From: Streptomyces sp. NRRL F-5727
GTDB lineage: Bacteria; Actinomycetota; Actinomycetes; Streptomycetales; Streptomycetaceae
Direction: 5' to 3'
Assembly (NCBI RefSeq): GCF_000719555.1
Contig: NZ_JOGX01000088.1
Coordinates: 1-22,913 of the forward strand
DNA length: 22,913 nt
A program made the translations under genes and the position numbers. The notes under the pieces are model-generated. The model did no database searches. It was not told the origin of the DNA and saw only the letters and a list, made by a program, of their open reading frames with translations. Every line of letters starts with the position of its first letter. Position 1 is the stretch's first letter. This document shows positions 1-6,770 of the stretch, one piece after another.

Positions 1-27
1 GGCGGGGGGAGCGGGTGGGGTGGGCGC

Positions 28-1413
28 ATGACGTGTGCGGGCAGATCATCGGATTACTCCCGCTTCCGGGGGCGTCGGGGCGTTCGGGTCGGGGCCGGGC
101 TGCTCGCCGGAGCGCTCGTGCTGCCCTGTCTCGTGCTCGCCGGGTCCGGGGCGGCGCGGGCCGGCGGGGCCGGGGACCGGGCGCTGCGGCTGAGCGTCAC
201 GGTCAACGACCGGGCGTCCGGCGGGGAGCGGCCGGTCGCCGTGCGGGCCGGGGGGCAGGTGGTGAAGCGGTACCGGCTGGTGAACCAGGGCGGGGCCGAT
301 CTGCACGGGGTGCGGGTGCGCGATCCCGGGAACCCGTCCGGCGTCGTCGTGCGGTGTCCGCGCCGGGTCCTCGTCGGGCTCACCTCCATGGAGTGCGTCG
401 CCCGCTTCCGCGCCCTGCCCGGGACCCGTACCGCCACCGTCCGCGCCGAGGGCCGCGTCCCGTCCCTCGGGCTGACCGCCCGCGCGACCGACCGCGCCGG
501 GTACACCGGCGTCCTCGGCGCCCTCGTCCTCGGCGAGCGGGTGCGCGTGGCCGTGGCGGCGGGCGGGGCCGCCGTCACGTACACCGTCGCCAACCGGGGC
601 AACCGGGCCCTGTACGACGTGCGCCTCACCGATCCCGCGCTCCGGCTCTCCCCCGGGGCCTTGGACTGCGGTGGGCGGCCCGGCGTCGTCCCCGTGCTCC
701 CGTCCGGCGCCTCCGTGCGCTGCACCGCGACCGTGCGGCGGCCGGCCGGTACGCATCGCAGCACCGGTGTCGCCACCGCGACCGACCGGGTCGGAACCTA
801 CGACAGCGCAGGGCGCCGGGTCCCGGCACCGCTGCTCACCGCGCGCGCCGGGGCCTCCTTCACCGTGCCGGAGGAGGAGGCGCAGGACGGCGAAGGGAGT
901 TCGGGGGGTGTCGGGGTGGGCGGGGCGGCGCCCGGGGCGCCCGGGAGTGGCGTCGCCGCCGTGCCTCCGCCCGTGGGGGCGATGCCCGTCGGGCCTCCCG
1001 CGCCGGACGCCCCGCCGGCGACCGGGGCCGAGGCCGGGGCCGGTGCCGGTATCGGTGTCGGCGAGGCCGGGGTGGGGGCGCCGCCGGGCGTCGTGCCCGG
1101 GGGCGTGGGTGGTGAGGGGCTGGTCGAGGCGCCGCCCGCCGGGCCGGAGGGGGTACGGGAAGGGGGTGCCGTGGCCGCCGCCCCGCGCCCGGACCCACCG
1201 CGGCCGGCGTCCTCGCGCCCGGAGTCCTCGCGCCCGGAGTCTCCCGCAGCGGACGCCACGTCTCGGGCCGCCGGTCTCGACGACGAGGGGTTCCTCGGGC
1301 GGCTGCGGCGGCGCGGGCGGGAGGCGGACGAGATGGGGGTCGTCGTGATGCTGCTGCTCCTGCTCGTACCCGCGGCCCTCGCCGCCGCCCTCCTCGGCAA
1401 CCGGAGGTCCTGA
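28..1413 (+). CDS. Secreted, C-terminally membrane-anchored beta-sandwich protein
   Basis: I do not recognise a named family. The 461-residue product begins with a basic stretch and a hydrophobic segment (about residues 21-40) followed by an Ala-X-Ala-like site near residue 45, so it is probably exported. Residues 50-280 look like two beta-rich domains of the DUF11/CARDB type, each with a phrase such as 'RLVNQGG' or 'TVANRGN'. Each has a cysteine pair (C110/C123 and C213/C232) that could form a disulfide outside the cell. Residues 282-415 are a Gly/Pro/Ala/Val-rich low-complexity linker. A single transmembrane helix near 437-456 with a short 'NRRS' tail anchors it, so the domains would be displayed on the outer face. 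The ATG at 28 has only a G-rich upstream stretch, and an earlier start outside the window cannot be excluded. Its stop is 3 nt before the next gene, suggesting co-translation. Confidence 0.75.
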   Translation: MTCAGRSSDYSRFRGRRGVRVGAGLLAGALVLPCLVLAGSGAARAGGAGDRALRLSVTVNDRASGGERPVAVRAGGQVVKRYRLVNQGGADLHGVRVRDPGNPSGVVVRCPRRVLVGLTSMECVARFRALPGTRTATVRAEGRVPSLGLTARATDRAGYTGVLGALVLGERVRVAVAAGGAAVTYTVANRGNRALYDVRLTDPALRLSPGALDCGGRPGVVPVLPSGASVRCTATVRRPAGTHRSTGVATATDRVGTYDSAGRRVPAPLLTARAGASFTVPEEEAQDGEGSSGGVGVGGAAPGAPGSGVAAVPPPVGAMPVGPPAPDAPPATGAEAGAGAGIGVGEAGVGAPPGVVPGGVGGEGLVEAPPAGPEGVREGGAVAAAPRPDPPRPASSRPESSRPESPAADATSRAAGLDDEGFLGRLRRRGREADEMGVVVMLLLLLVPAALAAALLGNRRS

Positions 1414-1416
1414 CCC

Positions 1417-2166
1417 GTGGTCGTGCTCGAAACGCTCGTCGTCGTCTTCGGGATCGCCCTGCTCGGCGCGTTCGCCGTCTACGTGAAGACGCGGCTCTTC
1501 CCCCTCCCCGAGAGCGAGGAACCGCGCGAGGACGTCGCCGAGTACATCGCCATGATGGTGTCGGTCCTCTACGCGATCGTCCTCGGCCTCTGCCTGGTCT
1601 CCGTCTGGGACACCCGGACCGCCGCCTCCGACCACGCCCAGGCCGAGGCGAGCGCCCTGCACCAGACGTACCTGCTCGCCGACGCCCTCCCGGAGGACCG
1701 GCGCGAGCCGCTGCGGGCGGCGGCCCGGACGTACGCCGACCACGTCGTGGACGTGGAGTGGCCGCTGATGGCCGCCCGGCAGCCGCTCGCTCCCGAGGGC
1801 TGGCGGCTGCTCGAACAGCTCCGGCGGGCCGGCGAGGTCGGCGACACCGCCACCGTCTCGCAGCAGATCGCCGCGCAGGAGGTGCTCGCCCAGCTCGGGT
1901 ACGTGGACGACGCGCGGCGCAGCCGGGAGGCGGCGGCGGAGGAGCGGTTGTCGCCGGTGCTGTGGGCCGGGCTGGTCCTCGGCGGTTTCCTCACGCTGGC
2001 CTTCATGTTCATCTTCGGGATCCATCACACCCGCACGCATGTGGTGATGGTGATGGGACTCGCCGGTTTCATCGCCTTCACCGCGCTGCTGGTCCATCAG
2101 CTCGACGAGCCCTTCGGCGAGACGCTGGGGACGGGCCCGGAGGCGTTCACCCGTTACTTCGAGTGA
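1417..2166 (+). CDS. DUF4239 (bestrophin-like) integral membrane protein
   Basis: The product has 249 residues. It has four predicted membrane helices in the two-plus-two arrangement of DUF4239 proteins: about 3-23, 43-63, 179-201 and 208-226. Between them is a soluble helical region (70-178) rich in Glu, Arg and Ala, starting with 'DHAQAEASALHQTYLLAD', which is typical of the family. DUF4239 proteins are widespread in actinobacteria and are distantly compared to bestrophin channels, but no substrate is established. The GTG start is supported by GGAGG at 1403-1407, which lies inside the end of the preceding gene; the genes are 3 nt apart and probably translationally coupled. A function shared with the upstream anchored surface protein is inference only. 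Confidence 0.8.
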   Translation: MVVLETLVVVFGIALLGAFAVYVKTRLFPLPESEEPREDVAEYIAMMVSVLYAIVLGLCLVSVWDTRTAASDHAQAEASALHQTYLLADALPEDRREPLRAAARTYADHVVDVEWPLMAARQPLAPEGWRLLEQLRRAGEVGDTATVSQQIAAQEVLAQLGYVDDARRSREAAAEERLSPVLWAGLVLGGFLTLAFMFIFGIHHTRTHVVMVMGLAGFIAFTALLVHQLDEPFGETLGTGPEAFTRYFE

Positions 2167-2175
2167 CGGGTGCGT

Positions 2176-2191
2176 TGTTTCACGTGAAACA
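2176..2191. other. parS: parS centromere site (ParB-binding palindrome)
   Basis: A perfect 16-bp palindrome, TGTTTCACGTGAAACA, lies in the 45-bp gap between two co-directional genes. Its 14-bp core GTTTCACGTGAAAC is the known Streptomyces parS sequence bound by ParB during chromosome segregation. An identical 16-mer occurs at 12599-12614. Streptomyces chromosomes carry about twenty such sites around oriC. The site leaves the ribosome binding site of the following gene intact. Confidence 0.93.
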
Positions 2192-2211
2192 GCGCGCGGG
2201 AGGCATGGCGT

Positions 2212-2697
2212 ATGAAATACCTCGTACGGGACAAGATCTTCGCGATCGGCGACGACTACTGGATCGAGGACGAGGACGGCCGGCACGCCTTCCTCGTCGA
2301 CGGCAAGGCGCTGCGGCTGCGGGACACGCTGGAGCTGAAGGACCCCGGGGGGCGGGTGCTCGTCACCCTGCGGGAGAAGTTCTTCGCGCTGCGGGACGCG
2401 ATGACGATCGAGCGGGACGACCGGCCGCTCGCGACGGTGCGCCGCAAGCGGCTCTCGCTGCTGCGCAACCACTACCGGGTGACGCTGGTCGACGGGACCG
2501 AACTGGACGTCAGCGGGCGGATCCTGGACCGGGAGTTCGCCGTCGAGTACGACGGCGAACTCCTGGCCCACATCTCCCGCCGGTGGCTGCGCGTCCGCGA
2601 CACGTACGCCGTGGACGTGGTCCGCGAGGACGCCGACGCGGCCCTGCTGATCGCGGTGGCGGTGTGCGTGATCCGGATGGCCGAGCGAGAGGACTAG
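2212..2697 (+). CDS. LURP-one-related / tubby C-terminal-like (LOR) family protein
   Basis: The product has 161 residues, the size of a single LOR domain. The sequence reads as a succession of short beta strands ('YLVRDKIFAIGDDYWIEDEDG', split around 'KALRLRDTLELKD' and 'YRVTLVDGTELDVSG') and ends in a hydrophobic helix, 'ALLIAVAVCVIRM'. This is the 12-strand barrel plus central helix pattern of LURP-one/YxjI/tubby-like proteins. Bacterial members are small cytoplasmic or membrane-peripheral proteins of unknown role, possibly lipid binding. The ATG at 2212 has a good GGGAGG at about 2198-2203. An ATG 7 nt upstream is out of frame. The gene follows a parS site and ends in the first unit of a 14-bp repeat array. 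Confidence 0.85.
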   Translation: MKYLVRDKIFAIGDDYWIEDEDGRHAFLVDGKALRLRDTLELKDPGGRVLVTLREKFFALRDAMTIERDDRPLATVRRKRLSLLRNHYRVTLVDGTELDVSGRILDREFAVEYDGELLAHISRRWLRVRDTYAVDVVREDADAALLIAVAVCVIRMAERED

Positions 2698-2769
2698 AGC
2701 GAGCGGGCTGGAGCGGAAGAGCTGGAGCCGGAGGGCTGGAGCGGGCGGCTGGCGCGGGAGGGCTAGAGC
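2692..2769. repeat. Six-unit degenerate 14-bp tandem repeat between convergent genes
   Basis: Variants of GGCTGGAGC start at 2692 (GACTAGAGC), 2706, 2720 (AGCTGGAGC), 2734, 2747 (GGCTGGCGC) and 2761 (GGCTAGAGC). The spacings are 14, 14, 14, 13 and 14 bp. The first unit contains the TAG stop of the plus-strand LOR gene and the last contains the complement of the TAG stop of the minus-strand trans-sulfuration gene. The array fills the whole 65-bp gap. It shows a strong purine bias on the plus strand and no convincing terminator stem-loop. Confidence 0.75.
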
Positions 2770-3971
2770 GCCTTCGCCAGGGCCTGTTCCAGGTCCGTCC
2801 ACAGGTCCTCGACGTGCTCGATGCCGACCGCGAGGCGGACCGTGCCGGGGCCGATGCCGGCCGCCTCCAGGGCGGCGGCGTCGAGCTGGCGGTGCGAGGT
2901 GGACGCCGGGTGCATGACCAGGGTCTTCACGTCGCCGAGGGAGACCGAGAGGGAGGCCAGCCGGACCGCCTCGACGAAGGCCCGGCCGGCGTCCCGGCCG
3001 CCCGCGAGGTCCAGCGAGACCACCCCGCCCGCACCGTCCGGCAGCAGCCGCTCGGCGATCTCCCGGTCGGGGTGGCCGTCCAGGCCGGGGTAGCGGACGG
3101 CGGAGACCGCCGGGTGCGCCGCGAGCCGGGCGGCGAGGTCGGCGGCCGAGGCGCAGTGGCGTTCCATCCGCAGCGGCAGGGTCTGCATGCCGCGCAGGGT
3201 CAGCCAGGCCGCGAACGGGTCGGTGGTGGCTCCCAGTTCGACGGCGAAGTGGCGCAGCCGGGCGAGAAGCTCGGGGTCGCCGACGGCGACGACGCCGCCG
3301 AGGACGTCGGCGTGCCCGGCGAGGTACTTGGTGGCCGAGTGGATCGCGAGGTCGGCGCCGAGGGCGAGCGGGCGGCAGAGCAGCGGGGAGGCGAAGGTGT
3401 TGTCGACGGCGACGGGGACGCCGGCCTCGCGGGCGACGGCGGCGAGGGCCGGGATGTCGGCGACGCGGGTGGTGGGGTTGGCGATGGTCTCCAGGTAGAG
3501 GAGGCGGGTGGTGGGCCGCAGCGCGGCGGCGACCTCCGCCGGGTCCGTGCCGGAGACGTAGCTGACCTCGACGCCCCAGCGGGCGGCGAGGTCGGTGAGC
3601 ATCGCGTACGTGCCGCCGTACAGGCAGCGCTGGGCGATGACGTGGCCGCCGCCGGAGAGCAGTCCGAGGAGGACGGTGTTGATGGCGCCCATGCCGGAGG
3701 CGAAGGAGAGCGCGCCGGCCGCGCCCTCCAGGCGGGCGACGGCGTCCTCCAGGGTGCGGACGGTGGGGTTGCCCATGCGGCTGTAGAGGAAGGAGTCGCC
3801 GGAGTGCATGGAGTCGGCGAGGGCGTCGGCGGACTCGAAGGCGAAGACGTGGCCCTGGTGGAGGGGGACGCCGAGCGGCGTGCTGCCGGTGATCTCGACG
3901 CGGGGCGGGTGCACGGCGAGGGTCTCGGGGCGGACACCGTGGTCCGGGGTGGCGGTGCTCTCGGTGATCAT
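2763..3971 (-). CDS. PLP-dependent trans-sulfuration enzyme (Cys/Met metabolism family)
   Basis: The 402-residue product is a full-length fold-type I PLP enzyme of the cystathionine gamma-synthase / gamma-lyase / methionine gamma-lyase group. Visible family motifs are 'YSRMGNPT' (63-70, with the Tyr and Arg that contact PLP phosphate of the neighbouring subunit), 'SFASGMGAI' (89-97), 'YGGTY' (118-122), 'AVDNTFASP' (188-196, with the PLP-ring Asp190), and the PLP lysine K215 in 'SATKYLAGHADVLGG'. It would act in the cytoplasm on sulfur amino acids or O-acyl-homoserine. The exact reaction cannot be read from the motifs. The ATG at 3971 is preferred because the family N-terminus begins shortly after it; a GTG two codons upstream is an alternative. 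No strong Shine-Dalgarno is seen. It stands alone, convergent with the LOR gene and divergent from the T7SS-like cassette. Confidence 0.9.
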   Translation of the reverse strand: MITESTATPDHGVRPETLAVHPPRVEITGSTPLGVPLHQGHVFAFESADALADSMHSGDSFLYSRMGNPTVRTLEDAVARLEGAAGALSFASGMGAINTVLLGLLSGGGHVIAQRCLYGGTYAMLTDLAARWGVEVSYVSGTDPAEVAAALRPTTRLLYLETIANPTTRVADIPALAAVAREAGVPVAVDNTFASPLLCRPLALGADLAIHSATKYLAGHADVLGGVVAVGDPELLARLRHFAVELGATTDPFAAWLTLRGMQTLPLRMERHCASAADLAARLAAHPAVSAVRYPGLDGHPDREIAERLLPDGAGGVVSLDLAGGRDAGRAFVEAVRLASLSVSLGDVKTLVMHPASTSHRQLDAAALEAAGIGPGTVRLAVGIEHVEDLWTDLEQALAKAL

Positions 3972-4067
3972 GGCCACAGTGTGGGAACCGCGGAGGGCCG
4001 TTCCCAGGTCCAATCCCGAAGAAGTGGCGCCGTGCGCCCGCTCCCGGGACGGGTGAGGGTCATGTGA

Positions 4068-4097
4068 GGCCCGGGCCACGCGCCTTGTGTCCGGGCC
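4068..4097. other. Inverted repeat in the 195-bp divergent intergenic region
   Basis: Between the trans-sulfuration gene and the cassette (3972-4166), GGCCCGG (4068-4074) is mirrored by CCGGGCC (4091-4097) with a 16-nt loop. No gene ends here, so it is not an obvious terminator; it could be a regulatory or mRNA leader hairpin. I see no convincing -35/-10 pair elsewhere in this spacer. The palindrome is GC-only, and chance occurrence in such DNA is quite possible. Confidence 0.25.
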
Positions 4098-4166
4098 GGT
4101 GAAAGGGAACCATACGGGTGCAGTTGCAAAGTGCTGTCCGTCGTACTGCCATGGGGGCTCCGCGAG

Positions 4167-4610
4167 ATGGGTTTTGACGAGGAATGGGCCGGCCTTCGGT
4201 CCACCACACCGGCACAGGAACCGGCGGCCATGCGGCTGAACCAGCTGGACGACGGCACCGGTGGCCGCGGCGGCGTCGGCGGCGCCCCGGACCTGCGTAC
4301 GGCGCCCGAGAAGAAGCGGGCGGCGGCGAACACCATCGAGACCGAGCTGGAGCCGAACACCGGCAAGGCCGCCAAGTGGGCCGACGAGGCCACCACGAGC
4401 GCCGTGTCCGCGTTCGGCGGCTGGGCCGTCGCCGCCGGTCTGAAGACGGTCGACACCACGTGGAACAACCAGGTCAAGGCGTTGCTCGCGCGGCTGGCGC
4501 ACGAGAAGGGCGCGCTGCGCGGCACCGTCGTCACCCTCTCCGGGACGGACGTCGGCGTCCGCACGCAGATCAAGGGCGTGCAGCCGGTCTCCTCCATAGC
4601 CGGGTACTGA
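4167..4610 (+). CDS. Small type VII secretion-associated (WXG100-like) protein
   Basis: The 147-residue product starts 'MGFDEEWAGLR', followed by 'AAMRLNQL', an N-terminus I associate with small Streptomyces proteins encoded next to T7SS-type WXG proteins. Residues 27-45 are a Gly-rich linker, 46-80 a charged helix, 81-92 a small hydrophobic stretch. Residues 96-120 form a helix with 'TTWNNQ' at the turn position and regularly spaced hydrophobics ('VKALLARL'), resembling one arm of a WXG100 hairpin in which the W-x-G Gly is replaced by Asn. It has no signal peptide. The ATG at 4167 was chosen over the ATG at 4131 because the family-like N-terminus starts there and 'ggggg' lies a few bases upstream. 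It ends 14 nt before the WXG-hairpin gene and is probably co-translated with it. A role as secretion partner is inference. Confidence 0.65.
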   Translation: MGFDEEWAGLRSTTPAQEPAAMRLNQLDDGTGGRGGVGGAPDLRTAPEKKRAAANTIETELEPNTGKAAKWADEATTSAVSAFGGWAVAAGLKTVDTTWNNQVKALLARLAHEKGALRGTVVTLSGTDVGVRTQIKGVQPVSSIAGY

Positions 4611-4624
4611 GGGAGGACGCCGGC

Positions 4625-6079
4625 ATGCTGACGTATTCCGAGATCATGACCACCGACCTGGGCAAGCTCTCCGCCGCCGCCGACAAGTGGGACGAGATGG
4701 CGAAGGAGCTGCACCGGGTCGAGGAGCGCTACCGCGACAGCGTGCAGTCGCTGCCCGAGTCGCCGGCCTGGATCGGCGAGAGCGCCGTGGCGGCGCGGAC
4801 CAACTTCGCCGCCACCCGGTACGAGTACCAGGCGGCGCAGACGCAGGCGAAGGCCACCGCGACGCTGCTGCGCAACGGGCACCAGCAGTTCCTGGAGCTG
4901 AAGAAGCAGCTGGAGTCGGCCCGCGCGGACGCGGTGAAGGCCGGCATGAAGGTCTCCGAGGAGGGCCGGGTCGCGTACGACTACGGGCGGCTGACCCAGG
5001 GGGAGCGGCAGGCCGCCGCGCACGACCCGGACCACGCCCGGAGCGTCCGGGAGGCGGAGTCCTCCTGGGCCGCGCAGATCGATGGCTGTGTGAAGGCGTT
5101 CGACCTCGCCGACCAGGACCTGAAGAAGGACCTGGAGGCCGTGGTCAAGGACGGCGGCGGCGACAAGAACGACGAGACGATCGGCGGCTTCAACGGCGGC
5201 GCGGACAAGGTCGCCGCGGCCGACGACAAGGCCAAGGACGAGCGGATGAACCTCGCCTGGCTGGAGATGAAGGACAACGAGACGCTCGACGACTACATCA
5301 AGCGTCTCCAGAAGGACGGCCTCACCCGGCTCACCGGCAATCCGCAGCTGGCCGAGCTGGTCTCCAAGTTCACCAACGGCACGATCACGGCGGGCGCGTT
5401 CGCCGGTGCGCTGACGGCGGCCGGCATGTACTCGTACAAGCTCTCCAAGGCGCTGCGGCCGCCGTTCGTGCACCCGACCGCGCCCGGCACCTTCCTCTCC
5501 AAGCACTTCAACATGCGCCTCGCGGGCGCCGCGCCCGGCAGTCTGCTCAGCAGGATCCCGCCGGGCCTGGCCACCGCCCTCACCGGCTCCGACGAGGCGG
5601 CGATGTGGGGCGGGTTCATGCGGAACGGCGCCTTCTTCATGCCGACCGCCGCCGAGGCCAACCTGGTCAAGGTCGCCCAGAACGGCGGTCTCGCCAACGC
5701 GGCGAAGGCGGCCGGCTGGCTGCGCGGCGCCGGTGTCGTCGGCGGCGTCGCGGCCACCGCGTACGGCGTGGCCAACCTCGCCACGTACAACACCGACATG
5801 ATCAAGGCGGATCCGGCGAAGTTCGCCTCGGACCTGACCGGCACGGCCTTCAGCGCGTCGATGACGGCGCTGACCGTCGCCCCGAACCCGGTCACCCTCG
5901 GTCTGGCCGTCGGTACGGGCGTGGCGTACGGCGCGGCCCTCATCTGGGACAACCACGAGGCCATCGGCAAGGGCCTGGAGCAGGCCGGCGACTGGGTCGG
6001 CGACAAGGCGTCCGACATCGGCAACGGCATCAAGGACGGCGCGAAGAAGCTCGGCAGCGCGCTGAACCCGTTCGACTGA
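4625..6079 (+). CDS. Putative T7SS substrate: WXG-hairpin N-terminus with hydrophobic C-terminal domain
   Basis: The 484-residue product has an N-terminal two-helix hairpin: helix 1 about 9-44, the turn 'SPAWIGES' with a true W-x-G (W49-I-G51), and helix 2 about 53-105 ending in a long coiled-coil-like run. This is the signature of ESX/T7SS secretion targets. Residues 110-250 are charged and helical with a Gly/Asp-rich break (176-195). From about 252 the protein is Ala/Gly-rich and hydrophobic, with stretches at 252-268, 363-387 and 405-442. It finishes with an amphipathic helix near 456-479, 'WVGDKASDIGNGIKDGAKKL'. No nuclease, ADP-ribosyltransferase or peptidase motif is visible, so a pore-forming or membrane-acting C-terminus is one speculation. 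The ATG has GGGAGG at 4612-4617. It is the second gene of a four-gene cassette. There is no secretion ATPase in the window, so export would rely on machinery encoded elsewhere. Confidence 0.7.
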   Translation: MLTYSEIMTTDLGKLSAAADKWDEMAKELHRVEERYRDSVQSLPESPAWIGESAVAARTNFAATRYEYQAAQTQAKATATLLRNGHQQFLELKKQLESARADAVKAGMKVSEEGRVAYDYGRLTQGERQAAAHDPDHARSVREAESSWAAQIDGCVKAFDLADQDLKKDLEAVVKDGGGDKNDETIGGFNGGADKVAAADDKAKDERMNLAWLEMKDNETLDDYIKRLQKDGLTRLTGNPQLAELVSKFTNGTITAGAFAGALTAAGMYSYKLSKALRPPFVHPTAPGTFLSKHFNMRLAGAAPGSLLSRIPPGLATALTGSDEAAMWGGFMRNGAFFMPTAAEANLVKVAQNGGLANAAKAAGWLRGAGVVGGVAATAYGVANLATYNTDMIKADPAKFASDLTGTAFSASMTALTVAPNPVTLGLAVGTGVAYGAALIWDNHEAIGKGLEQAGDWVGDKASDIGNGIKDGAKKLGSALNPFD

Positions 6080-6117
6080 GCCGCGGCCGGGATTCGACTG
6101 AGAGGGACACAGGGACC

Positions 6118-6729
6118 ATGCACACCGACGTCACCCCCTTCGAGCTGCTCTGGTGGAAGGAGGGCGGCCGGCACGACTACCGGGCCGGCTTCAAGGGGGT
6201 CTCGCGGGAGTTCGGCGAGATCGTCCTCACCGCGCCGCTGCCGCGGAGCAACCAGGAGGCGGCCGTCGTCTCCGAGCTGCGCGGCGGCCTGCTCCCCACG
6301 GCCTCCTTCGAGGCCCGCGGGATCCACACCGACGTCGTGAAGCTGCCCACCCTCAACCGGTCGACCCTGCGCGTCGGCGACCGGGTCGTCCCCATGTCGC
6401 GCAACCGCGCGGGCCTCACCCTCGACCAGCGCGCCCTGCACCTGCGGTTCGCGGGCGACGACTACCGGCTGTCCGCGCTCGACAAGAACGGCTACGTCCT
6501 CAGCCGGCTGCCGGACGACGAGGACCCGGGCGTCACCGTCACCGTGCGGGAGTCCGGCCGCGGGAAGAAGCGGCGCCTCTCGGTCCAGGTCGCCGGCCGC
6601 GCGGAGGGCGGCGACCTGTCCCTGGCGCTGATCTTCGCGGGGGTGGACCGGTCGGCGCTGACCCGGCTGGGGGCGGTGAAGGCGGGGGTGTCGCGGGTGA
6701 CGCACCTGTTCGCCGAGTCCCAGTACTGA
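6118..6729 (+). CDS. Conserved-looking hypothetical protein within the T7SS-like cassette
   Basis: I do not recognise a family. The 203-residue product has no signal peptide or clear membrane helix. It begins 'MHTDVTPFELLWWKEGG' and is mostly predicted beta strand, with repeated short strands such as 'YRLSALDKNGYVLSR' and 'VTVTVRESG'. Near the C-terminus it has a hydrophobic helix, 'DLSLALIFAGVDRS'. That strand-rich body plus late hydrophobic helix is faintly reminiscent of LOR/tubby-like barrels, but the resemblance is weak. The ATG at 6118 is preceded by AGAGGGACACAGGG, giving a usable ribosome binding site. A 10-bp direct repeat, TTCGACTGAG (6071-6080 and 6093-6102), flanks the junction with the upstream gene. 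Position between a putative secreted protein and an EspG-like protein suggests an accessory or immunity role; this is inference. Confidence 0.65.
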   Translation: MHTDVTPFELLWWKEGGRHDYRAGFKGVSREFGEIVLTAPLPRSNQEAAVVSELRGGLLPTASFEARGIHTDVVKLPTLNRSTLRVGDRVVPMSRNRAGLTLDQRALHLRFAGDDYRLSALDKNGYVLSRLPDDEDPGVTVTVRESGRGKKRRLSVQVAGRAEGGDLSLALIFAGVDRSALTRLGAVKAGVSRVTHLFAESQY

Positions 6730-6734
6730 TCCCG

Positions 6735-6764
6735 TTCCTCCCCCCCTTCCCTTTTTCTTCTTTC
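6735..6764 (+). other. 30-nt uninterrupted polypyrimidine tract in a gene leader
   Basis: Positions 6735-6764 contain only C and T on the plus strand, including a run of seven C and a T-rich end. It fills most of the 41-bp gap before the EspG-like gene, which has no visible Shine-Dalgarno. The T-rich composition is unusual for this genome. Possible meanings are an S1-type translation enhancer, a transcript 3' signal, or merely a slippage-prone tract. Confidence 0.7.
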
Positions 6765-6770
6765 AAGCGA

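Noticed and set aside
46..2802. Very long minus-strand open frame (over 900 codons)
   Set aside because: It runs opposite to three well-supported genes, has Pro/Arg/Gly/His-rich content without domain motifs, and is the usual antisense open frame created by high third-position GC.
4131..4166. Upstream ATG extending the small T7SS-associated protein by 12 residues
   Set aside because: The extension lacks a ribosome binding site, and the recognised N-terminus begins at the ATG at 4167.
3972..4502. N-terminal extension of the trans-sulfuration enzyme over the intergenic region and the next gene
   Set aside because: It overlaps the small T7SS-associated gene in antisense and has no homology-like content; the enzyme is full length from 3971.
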